In this document: positions 18,086 to 27,230 of the stretch, piece by piece
Layout: each line of letters begins with the position of its first letter
How positions within the stretch are numbered: position 1 is the stretch's first letter
From: Verrucomicrobiota bacterium
GTDB lineage: Bacteria > Verrucomicrobiota > Verrucomicrobiia > Limisphaerales > JADLHS01
Assembly: GCA_029573725.1 (NCBI GenBank)
Contig: JAKQDQ010000122.1
Location: forward strand, 1-64,000
Length of the DNA: 64,000 nucleotides
Direction of reading: 5' to 3'
The notes under the pieces: generated by a model
What the model saw: only the letters and a program-made list of their open reading frames with translations
Told to the model about the DNA's origin: nothing
Databases searched by the model: none
Translations under genes and position numbers: made by a program

Positions 18086-18976
18086 TCAGATGCGGGAGGA
18101 GGCCACCGTGGTGTGCGGCGTTTCCGAGAGCGTTTGATGCGTTCGATATTCGGCGGGCGTCACCTTGGCCAGCTTTTTGAACACCCGGCAGAAATACGCC
18201 AGATCGCGGTAGCCGCACCGTGCCGCCACCTCGCCGAGTTTCAGGCCGTAGGTGCGCAGGAGGTGTTTCGCGCGATCGGTCCGGACATGCATCAGGTACT
18301 GGCTGAAGGTCATGTGCCCATGCACCTGAAAGATGCGGGACAGGTAATTGGGAGAAATCGCGAAATGCCGGGCGACCGATTCACGGGTTACTTCGTATTG
18401 GTAATGGCTCTGCAGATAAACACAAACTTCTTCCAGCAGCGCCTTGGCCGGACTCAGCGCTTGATTTTGCGCCGGCGAATAGTTTTCGCCCAGGCAGAGG
18501 ACGAGCGCGCGGGCGAGATCCGTAAACGCCCGGGCCGTCCGCTCCCCGACCGGCAGTTCAAGCAGGGCGTCGAGAATTTTGGGGATCGGCCCCGTCAAAG
18601 GCCGCGGGCGGGAGAACTTTTGCGCCATTAATCGGGGCGCGCGCGGGTGACGGGAGCTGACAATGCTGATCCCGATCTGCTTTTTGCCGAAGAGAATGGA
18701 CATCACCTGGACGGGTTCGCGCCAGGTCGGGAGATTCCAGCAATTGGGTCGGGCAAACAAGGCGGTGCCGGGGCGGAGGCGGACGGTGGTGATGCGATAC
18801 TGCAACTCGATCTGGTTTTCGTAGCATCCGCGCAGGGGGATTTCCAGACGCGGGAAGTTGACCACGTGGCTCAACAACGGTGGTTCGAGCTCGTGTCCGC
18901 AGACGTAAACATGCTGGATGTTCTGTCGGCGCAGCAGTGTTTCCGGCCAGGAGAGAATCGGTGCAACTGGACTCAT
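18086..18976 (-). CDS. AraC-family transcriptional regulator
   Basis: A 296-residue regulator. The N-terminal half (about 1-180) is a cupin-like sensing domain (RLEIPLRGCYENQIEL, TVRLRPGTALFARP). The C-terminal 100 residues hold two helix-turn-helix units: VTRESVARHFAISPNYLSRI and LGEVAARCGYRDLAYFCRVF, then the typical end KLAKVTPAEYR. The ATG at 18976 is used. It is divergent from the PTS operon across a 75-base AT-richer gap, so the simplest inference is that it senses a sugar or metabolite and controls that operon and itself. The effector is not predictable from sequence. Confidence 0.9.
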   Translation of the reverse strand: MSPVAPILSWPETLLRRQNIQHVYVCGHELEPPLLSHVVNFPRLEIPLRGCYENQIELQYRITTVRLRPGTALFARPNCWNLPTWREPVQVMSILFGKKQIGISIVSSRHPRAPRLMAQKFSRPRPLTGPIPKILDALLELPVGERTARAFTDLARALVLCLGENYSPAQNQALSPAKALLEEVCVYLQSHYQYEVTRESVARHFAISPNYLSRIFQVHGHMTFSQYLMHVRTDRAKHLLRTYGLKLGEVAARCGYRDLAYFCRVFKKLAKVTPAEYRTHQTLSETPHTTVASSRI

Positions 18977-19051
18977 GCGCGGCAACTCGCGGGTCGGAAA
19001 GGCGGGCGATGATACTTTAGTTCAATAAAAGTTACATCTTTCCGCTTGTGG
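18977..19051. promoter_or_regulatory. Divergent control region between araC-type gene and PTS operon
   Basis: A 75-base gap that is clearly AT-richer than its surroundings at 19012-19040 (ACTTTAGTTCAATAAAAGTT). It must hold the promoters for both the AraC-type gene and the PTS operon. I cannot place -35/-10 boxes with confidence, and no clean operator repeat is visible. Confidence 0.4.
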
Positions 19052-20191
19052 ATGACGGGGGGCCGCTGGAGTATTCCTCTCCGACAACCGCATACGTTGC
19101 GCAAAGTGAAAGAAGCGCTTCGCAAACACAAGCAATATTTGCTGACCGGGGTATCTTATGTGATCCCCTTCATCGCTTGCGGCGGGATTCTGATCGCGGT
19201 CGCGATCACTTATGCCTTCCAGTTTGAGCTGGTGGACGCCCAGGGACGTCCGGATTTCACCCAGGCGCCGCCCTTGATTCAGGCGCTGGCGCGGGTTGGT
19301 GAAAAGGCGTTTCAGTTGTTCCCGCCGGTTCTGGCGGGGTTTATCGCCCATGCGATGGCCGGCAGGCCGGGATTGGTCCCGGGATTTGTGGGGGGGTTGA
19401 TCGCCGGGGTGCCGCAGGCGGTTGGGGAAAAGAGCGCCAACGCCGGGTTTCTGGGGGCGCTGGTCATCGGCCTGGTGGCCGGACATGTCGTCAACGGCAT
19501 CAAGAAGATGCCCGTGCCCAAACTGCTGCGTCCGGTCATGCCGATCATCATCATTCCGATTTTGTCCACGGTTCCGGTGGGGTTGGTGATGCTGGGGATC
19601 AATTTGCCGATTGCCAAGATCATGATTGGTTTGGGTGATTTCCTGGAGGGAATGCAGGGTGGCTCGCAGGTTGTGCTGGCGATGATATTGGGGGCGATGA
19701 TCGCCTTTGACATGGGGGGCCCGGTCAACAAGGCGGCTTTCTTTTTCGGGGCGGCGATGATTCAGCAGGGCAATATCGAGGTGATGGGGGCGTGTGCCGC
19801 CGCCATTTGCACGCCCCCCTTGGGGCTGGGCCTGGCCACCAGGCTCAGCCGGCGGCGCTGGAGCGCCGAACAGCGCGAGGCCGGGTTGGCGGCGCTCGGG
19901 ATGGGGCTGGTGGGCATCACGGAGGGGGCCATTCCCTTTGCGGCGGGCGATCCGTTCCGCGTCATTCCGTCCATCATGATCGGCTCGATGGTGGCGGCCT
20001 CGATCGCGATGTTGGGTGGGGTCGGTGACCATGCGCCGCACGGCGGGCCGATTGTATTGCCGGTCGTGGACAACCGCTGGATGTACCTGGCGGCCATTCT
20101 CGCTGGTTCAGTGGTGACCGCGCTTTGCATAAACACTATGAAGCAGTTGACGGAACGGCCGGCAGAGAAACCGGGAGAGAATCAAACATGA
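19052..20191 (+). CDS. PTS fructose-type permease, EIIC component
   Basis: A 379-residue inner-membrane sugar channel of the fructose EIIC family. Family landmarks are KQYLLTGVSYVIPFIACGG near the N-terminus, GFIAHAMAGRPGLVPGFVGG, FDMGGPVNKAAFFFG, and the substrate-site motif GITEGAIPFAAGDPFRVIP, followed by the HGGPI loop. About nine membrane helices are visible. The start is uncertain: ATG 19052 is used, while a TTG at 19097 (LRKVKEALRKHKQ) gives a more typical N-terminus. The stop overlaps the EIIB start by four bases (ATGA), which indicates translational coupling. EIIC, EIIB and EIIA are on three separate polypeptides here. Confidence 0.93.
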   Translation: MTGGRWSIPLRQPHTLRKVKEALRKHKQYLLTGVSYVIPFIACGGILIAVAITYAFQFELVDAQGRPDFTQAPPLIQALARVGEKAFQLFPPVLAGFIAHAMAGRPGLVPGFVGGLIAGVPQAVGEKSANAGFLGALVIGLVAGHVVNGIKKMPVPKLLRPVMPIIIIPILSTVPVGLVMLGINLPIAKIMIGLGDFLEGMQGGSQVVLAMILGAMIAFDMGGPVNKAAFFFGAAMIQQGNIEVMGACAAAICTPPLGLGLATRLSRRRWSAEQREAGLAALGMGLVGITEGAIPFAAGDPFRVIPSIMIGSMVAASIAMLGGVGDHAPHGGPIVLPVVDNRWMYLAAILAGSVVTALCINTMKQLTERPAEKPGENQT

Positions 20192-20490
20192 ACATTGTGG
20201 CGGTGACCGCGTGCCCGACCGGGATTGCGCATACTTACATGGCGGCGGAACAGCTGGAAAAAACCGCGCGCCGACTGGGGCATCAGATCAAGGTGGAAAC
20301 CCAGGGGGCGATGGGGATCGAGAACGAGTTGCACGCGTCCGAAATTGACGCTGCCGATGTCGCCATTCTGGCCGCCGATATTGCGATTGAAAACAGCGAG
20401 CGCTTCGCGAAGGTTCGCAAAATTGAAGTGTCAGTCCAGGAGGCGCTCAAAAACCCCGAGGGCGTTCTTCAGCGGGCGGCGGTCGCCTGA
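20188..20490 (+). CDS. PTS fructose-type EIIB component
   Basis: A 100-residue cytosolic phosphocarrier. The phosphorylated cysteine is Cys9 in VTACPTGIAHTYMAA, the signature of fructose EIIB. GHQIKVETQGAMGIEN and the DIAIENSERF end are also typical. It takes phosphate from EIIA (the C-terminus of the next gene) and passes it to the sugar carried by EIIC. It overlaps both neighbours: four bases with EIIC and a TGATG junction with the HPr-EI-EIIA gene. Confidence 0.95.
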   Translation: MNIVAVTACPTGIAHTYMAAEQLEKTARRLGHQIKVETQGAMGIENELHASEIDAADVAILAADIAIENSERFAKVRKIEVSVQEALKNPEGVLQRAAVA

Positions 20491-23012
20491 TGGCCATGTC
20501 CCGCGAGTTCCAATTTCAGTGCGTGCTGGCCAACGGGATTCATGCCCGGCCGGCGAGCGCGTTGGAGGAGGTGACACGAAATTTCACCGCCGAAACCTGG
20601 CTCGTCAATGAGCGCACGGGATACACGGCGAATGCCAAAAGTGTGCTGGGCATCGTCAGCGCCGACATTCGCCATGGGGATTCGTGCCGTCTGGTGGTGC
20701 AGGGACGGGATGCTGACGAGGCCTGGGCGGCGCTCAGCCGGTTTTTGCAGCACCAATTTCCGCATTGCGACACGGCCCTGGTCGAATCAGTTGCGGCGCG
20801 AAGTGACGCGGGAGATCTGCCTCGCTTGTTACGCAAAGCCGGGGGGCGGATCCACCCGGGAAAACCGGTGGTGGGTGGCATTGGCCGGGGCCGGTTGCGT
20901 CGCGGGCAGGGGCTGTGCCTAACCGAAGCAATTTCGCGGCAGCACGCAGATGGGGCGGATGCGGAGATTCACCGGCTGGATGCGGCGTTGAGCGCCCTGG
21001 AGGCGGCGTACGAATCCCAGTTGCGGCACCAGGAATCCCTCCTGGGGCGCAGTTTGTTGAAGGCGCATCGCGCAATGGCGCGCGATCCGGAATTCCGGGC
21101 GTATCTGCATGCAGCCATCCGGAAGGATTCGTGTTCCATTGCCGGAGCCGTGCAGGCGGCGGAAGCTCATTTTTCCGAGCAATTGGTTCGTACGGGCGCG
21201 GCGCTGTTGCAGGAACGGGTGCTGGATCTGCGCGATGTCTGCTTTCAGTTGTTGCAACAGGTCTATGGCTCCGCGGCGGTGAGCGAGCGCCTGCACCTGA
21301 CCGAGGCCACCATTCTGGTGGCGGAATCGCTCACCCCGCATCAGTTGCTGAGTTTGAATCGGAAGCATCTGCGCGGCCTGGTGTTGGGCATGGCGGGAGA
21401 GACATCACACACGGTGATTTTGGCGCGGTCGTTCGGTCTCCCGACCCTGACGGACGTGGTGGGGCTGGACCGGGAATTGGACGCCGGTGTCGAGGCAATT
21501 CTGGATGGCGAATGTGGTTTGCTGGTGACCGACATCACCGGCGGAGTGCGGCGATATTACGAGTTGGAGGAACGCCGGTTGACCGGGCGACGGCAGTGGC
21601 TGCGCCGTTTTCAGCGTCCCGAAATCCGGTCCTCCGATGGCGTGACCATCCGCGTGGGCGCCAATATCAGCACGGCGCGGGAAGCCGAGGCGGTGACGTC
21701 TCTCGGAGCTGATGAAGTGGGCCTGTTTCGCACCGAGATGCTTTTTCTGGACCGGGCCGCCCCTCCGGCGGAAGAAGAACAATTCAACGAGTACCGGCAG
21801 GCGCTGCGCACGCTGGAGGGGCGCAGCGTGACCATCCGCACCATGGACATTGGCGGGGACAAGCCGCTGAGTTACCTGCATTTGCCGGTGGAGGACAATC
21901 CGTTTCTGGGGTATCGCGCCGTGCGGCTCTACCCGGAATTTGAAACGTTGTTCCGCACGCAAATCCGGGCGCTGATCCGCGCTTCGGCGTTTGGCCGGCT
22001 CAAGCTGCTGATTCCCATGGTGAGCCTGGTGGAGGAAGTGCAGTGGGCCAAGCAGATCATTCGCGAGGAGCAGGGGCGGTTGCGGTCGGCAGGTCTGGCG
22101 TTTGATCCGACCATGGCGGTCGGGGCGATGATCGAGGTGCCCGCGGCGGCGTTCCTGCTGGAGGCCCTGGGTCGCGAACTGGATTTCCTCAGCATTGGAT
22201 CGAATGATTTGTTGCAATACTTCACCGGCTCGGACCGGACCGATCAGCGGTTGCACCGGCATTTTGACCCGTTGCAACCGGCGTTTCTGCGGTTGCTGCA
22301 CAAGGTGGTGACGGAAGGCCGGGCCGCCGGGAAGCCGGTGAGTTTGTGTGGCGAACTGGGCGGGCGGCCCGAACACTTGCCGCTGCTGGTGGGGCTGGGG
22401 TTGGACCGCATCAGCGTGGCGCTGCCGCAAGTGGCGGCCATCAAGGCGGCTGCCGCCCAATGTTCCGTGGCCGAAGCCCGCTCCCTGGCCGCCCGTACGA
22501 TGGCCTGCGCCACCGTGGCGGAGGTGCGACAGCTTCTGGCAGCGTCGGGCCCGCGCACCGCCAGTCTGTTTGGGCCGGACCTGGTCTTGGTGGATTCCGA
22601 CAGCACGAGCAAGGAGGAGGTGATCAAGGAAGTGACCGACCGGCTCTATGTGACCGGACGCACGGCCCAACCGCGCCTGGTGGAAGCCGCCCTGTGGCAG
22701 CGCGAAGCGGTTTACGCCACGGGTTTCGGTCACGGCTTTGCCATTCCCCACTGCCAGACCGATTTTGTGCAGCTCGATTCACTCGTCCTTGTCAAGTTGC
22801 GTGAGCCGGTGGAATGGAAGGGGGTGGCGGGCGATTTCGTGGGTGTGGTGCTGCTCCTGGTGATGCGGGAGACCGAAACTGCCCGTGAACACTTGAAGGT
22901 CTTCTCGCAGCTGGCGCGTTGCCTGATGGATGAGGCCTTCCGCGAACAGTTGCGGCGCGAGAACGATCCCGAAACGCTCTGCTCTATTCTGAAGCGCAAT
23001 CTGCGCGAGTAA
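20490..23012 (+). CDS. Multiphosphoryl transfer protein: HPr-EI-EIIA(Fru) fusion
   Basis: An 840-residue cytosolic protein that joins three PTS components. HPr comes first, with the phosphohistidine His18 in ANGIHARPAS and the regulatory-Ser region AKSVLGIVS. Enzyme I follows at about 120-690, with the phosphohistidine His307 (GETSHTVILARSFGLPT), PEP-site motifs VGLFRTEMLFL and LSIGSNDLLQYF, and the catalytic Cys620 (SLCGELGG). A fructose-type EIIA closes the protein, with His754 in GHGFAIPHC. The complete PEP-to-sugar phosphate chain is thus encoded by three genes, so it needs no separate HPr or EI. No 1-phosphofructokinase gene is adjacent, so the phosphosugar's fate is not shown here. Confidence 0.95.
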   Translation: MAMSREFQFQCVLANGIHARPASALEEVTRNFTAETWLVNERTGYTANAKSVLGIVSADIRHGDSCRLVVQGRDADEAWAALSRFLQHQFPHCDTALVESVAARSDAGDLPRLLRKAGGRIHPGKPVVGGIGRGRLRRGQGLCLTEAISRQHADGADAEIHRLDAALSALEAAYESQLRHQESLLGRSLLKAHRAMARDPEFRAYLHAAIRKDSCSIAGAVQAAEAHFSEQLVRTGAALLQERVLDLRDVCFQLLQQVYGSAAVSERLHLTEATILVAESLTPHQLLSLNRKHLRGLVLGMAGETSHTVILARSFGLPTLTDVVGLDRELDAGVEAILDGECGLLVTDITGGVRRYYELEERRLTGRRQWLRRFQRPEIRSSDGVTIRVGANISTAREAEAVTSLGADEVGLFRTEMLFLDRAAPPAEEEQFNEYRQALRTLEGRSVTIRTMDIGGDKPLSYLHLPVEDNPFLGYRAVRLYPEFETLFRTQIRALIRASAFGRLKLLIPMVSLVEEVQWAKQIIREEQGRLRSAGLAFDPTMAVGAMIEVPAAAFLLEALGRELDFLSIGSNDLLQYFTGSDRTDQRLHRHFDPLQPAFLRLLHKVVTEGRAAGKPVSLCGELGGRPEHLPLLVGLGLDRISVALPQVAAIKAAAAQCSVAEARSLAARTMACATVAEVRQLLAASGPRTASLFGPDLVLVDSDSTSKEEVIKEVTDRLYVTGRTAQPRLVEAALWQREAVYATGFGHGFAIPHCQTDFVQLDSLVLVKLREPVEWKGVAGDFVGVVLLLVMRETETAREHLKVFSQLARCLMDEAFREQLRRENDPETLCSILKRNLRE

Positions 23013-23056
23013 GCGGCCGGGTTGGCTGGCTGCTCTTGGCACCACCTCGCCCGGAC

Positions 23057-23704
23057 TTACGCTCCGGCATCACGGATGGGCAGATGGGCAAATCGCGCCA
23101 CGGCTTCGGTGCGGGAGCGCACCTGCAGTTTTTCGTAAATGCGGCGGATATAAGTATTCACCGTGGGCACCGCGACGTTCAGATTGTCCGCAATTTCCTT
23201 GTATAAAAAACCGCGAGCGAGCAGCTGCAGTACTTCCGTTTCCCGCGCGGAAAGTTCCGGCAACGCCGGCTGCGGTGGCACGGCGCGATGAAAGGCGCGC
23301 ACCACCTGGCGCGCGATGTTGGCGGTCATGGGCGAGCCGCCCTGATGCACCTCGCGCAGCGCGGCAATCAAGCCCGCGCGCGGGGTTTGCTTGAGCAGAT
23401 ACCCCGTCGCGCCGGCTTGCAGCGCCTGGAAGATGTGATCCGAATCCTCGTAAACCGTGAGCATGACGAATTGCGCTTCGGATAACCGCGGCTTGAGCTG
23501 ACGCACACATTCCGGACCGGTCATGCCCGGCAGATTGATGTCCATCAAAATGACATCCGGTCTGGTTTGCGGCAGGTGCGTTGCCGCCTCCTCGCCGGAG
23601 CCGTAATGACTCACGCACTGAAACCCTTCGGCGCGGTTGATCCAGTCCACGAGAATTTCGCGCGCTTTTGGATCGTCCTCCACAATGGAAACCTTGATGG
23701 CCAT
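23057..23704 (-). CDS. NarL/FixJ-type response regulator
   Basis: A 215-residue two-component regulator. The receiver domain has acidic residues near Glu9/Asp10/Asp11 and the phosphoacceptor Asp55 (VILMDINLPGMTG), with the conserved Lys in GYLLKQTPR. A LuxR-type helix-turn-helix occupies the last 65 residues (LSARETEVLQLLARGF, YKEIADNLNVAVPTVNTYI). It uses the ATG at 23704 and sits 82 bases downstream of the propeller-type sensor kinase on the same strand, which is its obvious partner. HisKA_3 kinases such as that one normally pair with NarL-type regulators. Confidence 0.94.
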   Translation of the reverse strand: MAIKVSIVEDDPKAREILVDWINRAEGFQCVSHYGSGEEAATHLPQTRPDVILMDINLPGMTGPECVRQLKPRLSEAQFVMLTVYEDSDHIFQALQAGATGYLLKQTPRAGLIAALREVHQGGSPMTANIARQVVRAFHRAVPPQPALPELSARETEVLQLLARGFLYKEIADNLNVAVPTVNTYIRRIYEKLQVRSRTEAVARFAHLPIRDAGA

Positions 23705-23786
23705 TGGCGGACTTATAGCAGGCCGGGGAGGCCGAGTATTGTAGTGCTTTCTCATTACAGACGAGAGGATGAGGCACGCGCCGGGA

Positions 23787-26700
23787 TCATTTGTCGGGTT
23801 TGGTTGTGGCCGCGGGGGCGAGGGGCACATAAAGTTCCACGGTCGTGCCCCCGCCGGGAGGACTGTGGATTTGCGCGTGGCCATTGATCTGTTGCAACCG
23901 GCTTTGAATGCCGACCACGCCGTAGCCCGAGCTGACCCGGTCGCGGTGGGAGGGATGCTTGGCGGAGACCAGGCCTGCGCCGTTATCCATGATGACAAGT
24001 CGCAAACCATCCGGAGGAAGTTCCAGTTTCACCCGCACCTCGGTGGCGCCGGAGTGTTTAACGGCATTGTTCAATGCCTCCTTGAACGCCAGAAAGAGAT
24101 TGTGACGAATCTCCGAACGCACGGTTACCTCCGGAGTTTGCAAAGGTGTGTCCAGACGGCAGCGAATCTGTGCGGCGCTCAAAAAATCGTGTGCGAATCG
24201 GGCGACATAGTTGATCAGGCTGTCCAAGGTGTCGTGGCGGGGATTCACCGCCCACACGATTTCGTCCATGGCCCGGGTCAGGTCGCGCGCGGTTTGATAG
24301 ATTTGGTGCAAACTGGATGTGGCCCGCGCCGCGTCGGGCATCTCGTCCACCGCCGACTGGCTCAACATTCCGATGCGTGTCAGGCTCGCGCCAAGGTCGT
24401 CATGGATGTCCTGGGCGATGCGGGACCGTTCGCGTTCCAGTTCGCGCTCGTGCGCCATGCGTTCCAAACGGCGGCGCAGGCGGCGTCGAGATTCGAGGAA
24501 AACCACCGCGACCAGACTCACTCCGGCGGCGCTAAACACCAGAATTTTGAACCACCACGTCTGCCAGAAAAAAGGCAGCACGCGAATCGCCAGCGTGTCG
24601 CCGGCCTCGTTCCACAAGCCGTCGCCATTGCGCGCGGTCACGCGAAACACGTATTCGCCTGGAGGCAAAAAACTAAAAGTCACCCGTCGCCGGGTGTGGG
24701 CAGGCACCCAGTCGGCTTCCACTCCCGGACCGTCGAGGCGGTATTTGAATTGCACCCGTTCGGGCGCGATGAAACTCAAGCCCGTGTATTGCACGTCCAA
24801 CTGCCGTCGTCCGGGCGGCACAACCACCAACTGACGGGTTGCAACCGCCGTCTTGCCGCCCGGTGGAAATGATTTCTTTGGAGTGGTCGGCCGCGCGGGC
24901 TGGTCGTCAATCGAGACGTCCTCAATCCACACTGCCGGCGGCACTGAATCAGAATTGATGGAGGCGGGAGAGATCGTGGCTATGCCGCGGGTGGTGGGAA
25001 ACCAAAGTTGTCCCTCGGTGGATCGGAAACCGGACGGGGTGAATCCGCCCGTGCCCGTTAGCGTGCTTAAACCTTCGGTGAGGCCGAGCGCCAGTACGGA
25101 CACATTGTTGCGTCGGCCGTCGGCACATTCGAGCAACTGCTCCTTGTCGAGGCGGAACAGCCCCGCCAATGAATTGAACCAGAGGTGACCCGCGCGATCA
25201 TCCGCAATGTGGAAAATGGTGTTTGCGGGCAAACCCTGGTTCCGGCTGATGGTGCTAAATCGCCCGTGGCGGTAGCAGCCCAGGCCGTCATCCAGCGTGC
25301 CGATCCAAAGGGTGCCGTCGGCATCCGCGTACAAGGAGAGAACGAAGTTGGCGGAGAAACCCTCCGCGGCCCGGAAAGGCTCCCAACGACCATCCTTGAG
25401 CCGGCCCAATCCCGCGCCTTGCGCCCCAATCCAAATGGCGCCATCCGGTCCGGGTTCAATCGCCCGGACATCGCCCGCTGCCGCGCCGCCAAGTGAAGCG
25501 AGCCATTCTAATCGCCCCCGACGTATCCGGGCCAGGCCCTTGCCCGTCCCCAACCACAAGGTGTTCGATGGAAATTCGACGAGTGCGGTCACCGGAATGG
25601 CCGGAGAAATGAGGTTGGTCTGGGCAACGAACGCGGCGTTTTCCAATCGGAACAAACCGCCGCCCCAGGTGCCGGCCCAAATTTGATTCCGGCTGTCGGC
25701 CAGCACGGCCCATGCGTACTGATTGTCCAGATGGAAGTGAGTCCATTGATTGGTGTGCAGCCGATAAATCCCGGCCCCCTCGGTCGCCGCCCAGACACTG
25801 CCGTCGCGCGCTTGCGTGATGGCGTGGACTGGGCGGCCTTCCCAGTTGTCGGGCGGACTTTGCATGCGCACCTTGCGCTGACGCAGCACCGCGAGACCGC
25901 CTGCCGTGCCCACCCAGAGGTTCTGCTCGCGATCCTCGATCAGGCTGCAGATCCAATCTTGCGGCAAACCGTGTGTGCGATCCAACCCGCTCCAATGCGC
26001 CGTGCCGGGATCAAAAATGAGCAAGCCGCGTTGCAGCGTGCCGATCACTAACTTCCCCGAGGCGGTTTCGCGCATGGTGGTGATCGAAGCGTTGAGCCAG
26101 GAAAGATCGCCGTAGTTGGCGGTCCAGGCTTGTCCGTTCCATTGACGCAGCTGACCTTCACCAACCACCCACCAGCCGCCGTGGCGCGAACGAGCCACGC
26201 CTGCGTAGTAGGGGCGTTCCGCTGGATCCCCAAAGTTGACCGGCTGATAGCCGCTCGAACTCAGCCGGGCCAACACTCCGTTTCTCAGAACGAAGGCCTC
26301 GTGCCGTTCGTTGCCAATAGCGTGCGGAGCGACAAAGGGGTTTGCGCTCATGTCCGTTGTGGGTTGGATGATGAGGCCGTCCTGGATGCGTCGCGCTGCT
26401 CCCGGCTGATTGAGCGCCCAAACCTGGCCGCGTTCGTCCGTGATGAAATCTTGAATCAGCGCGCGACTCCAGTTGGTCGGCAGACTTGCCGCGCTGAACG
26501 TCCCGCCGCTGTAACGTGAGATCGCGCCGGATTCGTGTCCAATCCAGATGGTGCCATCGGGTGACTCGTACAAGCTGGTGATCTGACTGTTGTCCAGGCC
26601 CCTGGTATTCGAGGCGTTGAAGACGCGAAACTGGAGGCCGTCAAATTGCGCGATGCCGTTGTACGTGCCGGCCCAAAGATAGCCGCGTTGCGTTTGCAGC

Positions 26701-26924
26701 AGCGCCGTGATTTTGTTCTGCGGCAGCCCGTCATCGGTGCGCCAGGTTTGGATGGCGTAGGCCTCGCCCGCCGAAGCCAACCGGAACGCATTCGTCGGTT
26801 GCGCGGCCACCGGACTGACGACGAGCAGCCAGCCGAGATTGCCGATGAGTTTCCAACCCCGGACCGCGCCGTGGCGCCAATCCGGCGCGCGCAATCTTGG
26901 TCTTGAAAGCAACCGAGCGATCAT
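23787..26924 (-). CDS. Two-component sensor kinase with beta-propeller and Y_Y_Y sensor domains
   Basis: A 1045-residue sensor. After a signal-type membrane segment (LGWLLVVSPVAAQ) come many Reg_prop repeats forming periplasmic propellers (QTQRGYLWAGTYNGIAQF, REQNLWVGTAGGLAVL, ADGTLWIGTLDDGLGCY). A Y_Y_Y immunoglobulin-like domain follows (FKYRLDGPG, SFLPPGEYVFRVTARNGDG), then a membrane helix (ILVFSAAGVSLVAVVFL). The HisKA_3 domain has its phospho-His at about residue 841 (RSRIAQDIHDDLGASLTRI). The HATPase has FKEALNNAVKHSG, DNGAGL and GYGVVGIQSRL. In Bacteroidetes this architecture senses glycan fragments. The downstream glycan-active genes suggest the same here, by inference. Confidence 0.93.
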   Translation of the reverse strand: MIARLLSRPRLRAPDWRHGAVRGWKLIGNLGWLLVVSPVAAQPTNAFRLASAGEAYAIQTWRTDDGLPQNKITALLQTQRGYLWAGTYNGIAQFDGLQFRVFNASNTRGLDNSQITSLYESPDGTIWIGHESGAISRYSGGTFSAASLPTNWSRALIQDFITDERGQVWALNQPGAARRIQDGLIIQPTTDMSANPFVAPHAIGNERHEAFVLRNGVLARLSSSGYQPVNFGDPAERPYYAGVARSRHGGWWVVGEGQLRQWNGQAWTANYGDLSWLNASITTMRETASGKLVIGTLQRGLLIFDPGTAHWSGLDRTHGLPQDWICSLIEDREQNLWVGTAGGLAVLRQRKVRMQSPPDNWEGRPVHAITQARDGSVWAATEGAGIYRLHTNQWTHFHLDNQYAWAVLADSRNQIWAGTWGGGLFRLENAAFVAQTNLISPAIPVTALVEFPSNTLWLGTGKGLARIRRGRLEWLASLGGAAAGDVRAIEPGPDGAIWIGAQGAGLGRLKDGRWEPFRAAEGFSANFVLSLYADADGTLWIGTLDDGLGCYRHGRFSTISRNQGLPANTIFHIADDRAGHLWFNSLAGLFRLDKEQLLECADGRRNNVSVLALGLTEGLSTLTGTGGFTPSGFRSTEGQLWFPTTRGIATISPASINSDSVPPAVWIEDVSIDDQPARPTTPKKSFPPGGKTAVATRQLVVVPPGRRQLDVQYTGLSFIAPERVQFKYRLDGPGVEADWVPAHTRRRVTFSFLPPGEYVFRVTARNGDGLWNEAGDTLAIRVLPFFWQTWWFKILVFSAAGVSLVAVVFLESRRRLRRRLERMAHERELERERSRIAQDIHDDLGASLTRIGMLSQSAVDEMPDAARATSSLHQIYQTARDLTRAMDEIVWAVNPRHDTLDSLINYVARFAHDFLSAAQIRCRLDTPLQTPEVTVRSEIRHNLFLAFKEALNNAVKHSGATEVRVKLELPPDGLRLVIMDNGAGLVSAKHPSHRDRVSSGYGVVGIQSRLQQINGHAQIHSPPGGGTTVELYVPLAPAATTKPDK

Positions 26925-27230
26925 ACCGGGACGGCTCGTAATTAGAGCAATTCGCCGGGGTACACAAGCCGACAAAACTGGAGCGGCGCGCTGACGGGAG
27001 TGGCGGTTCGCCGGGATAAGTTCCGGAGGAACGGCGGTCGCAAGTTGAGAGAACGGTCTAGTTCTTTCGCCGTGAGAGGAGGGCGTGGACCCGGTGGCTG
27101 GGATTCGGTGCTGGTAATTGGTTGTGATGGCGTGAGGTTGATCTGCGAGGCGGCTGAATCTTTGTATCACACAACCCGGTTGCGATAATCGGCATGGGAT
27201 TGGCACGCAGTTGATGAAAAGAAAACACGC
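26925..27230. other. Intergenic region upstream of the sensor kinase, no gene seen
   Basis: A 306-base gap upstream of the sensor gene. The sensor frame stays open into this stretch without conserved sequence, so I treat the extension as non-coding. It must contain the sensor promoter on the minus strand. No convincing -35/-10 pair, repeat or RNA structure was recognised. Confidence 0.4.
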
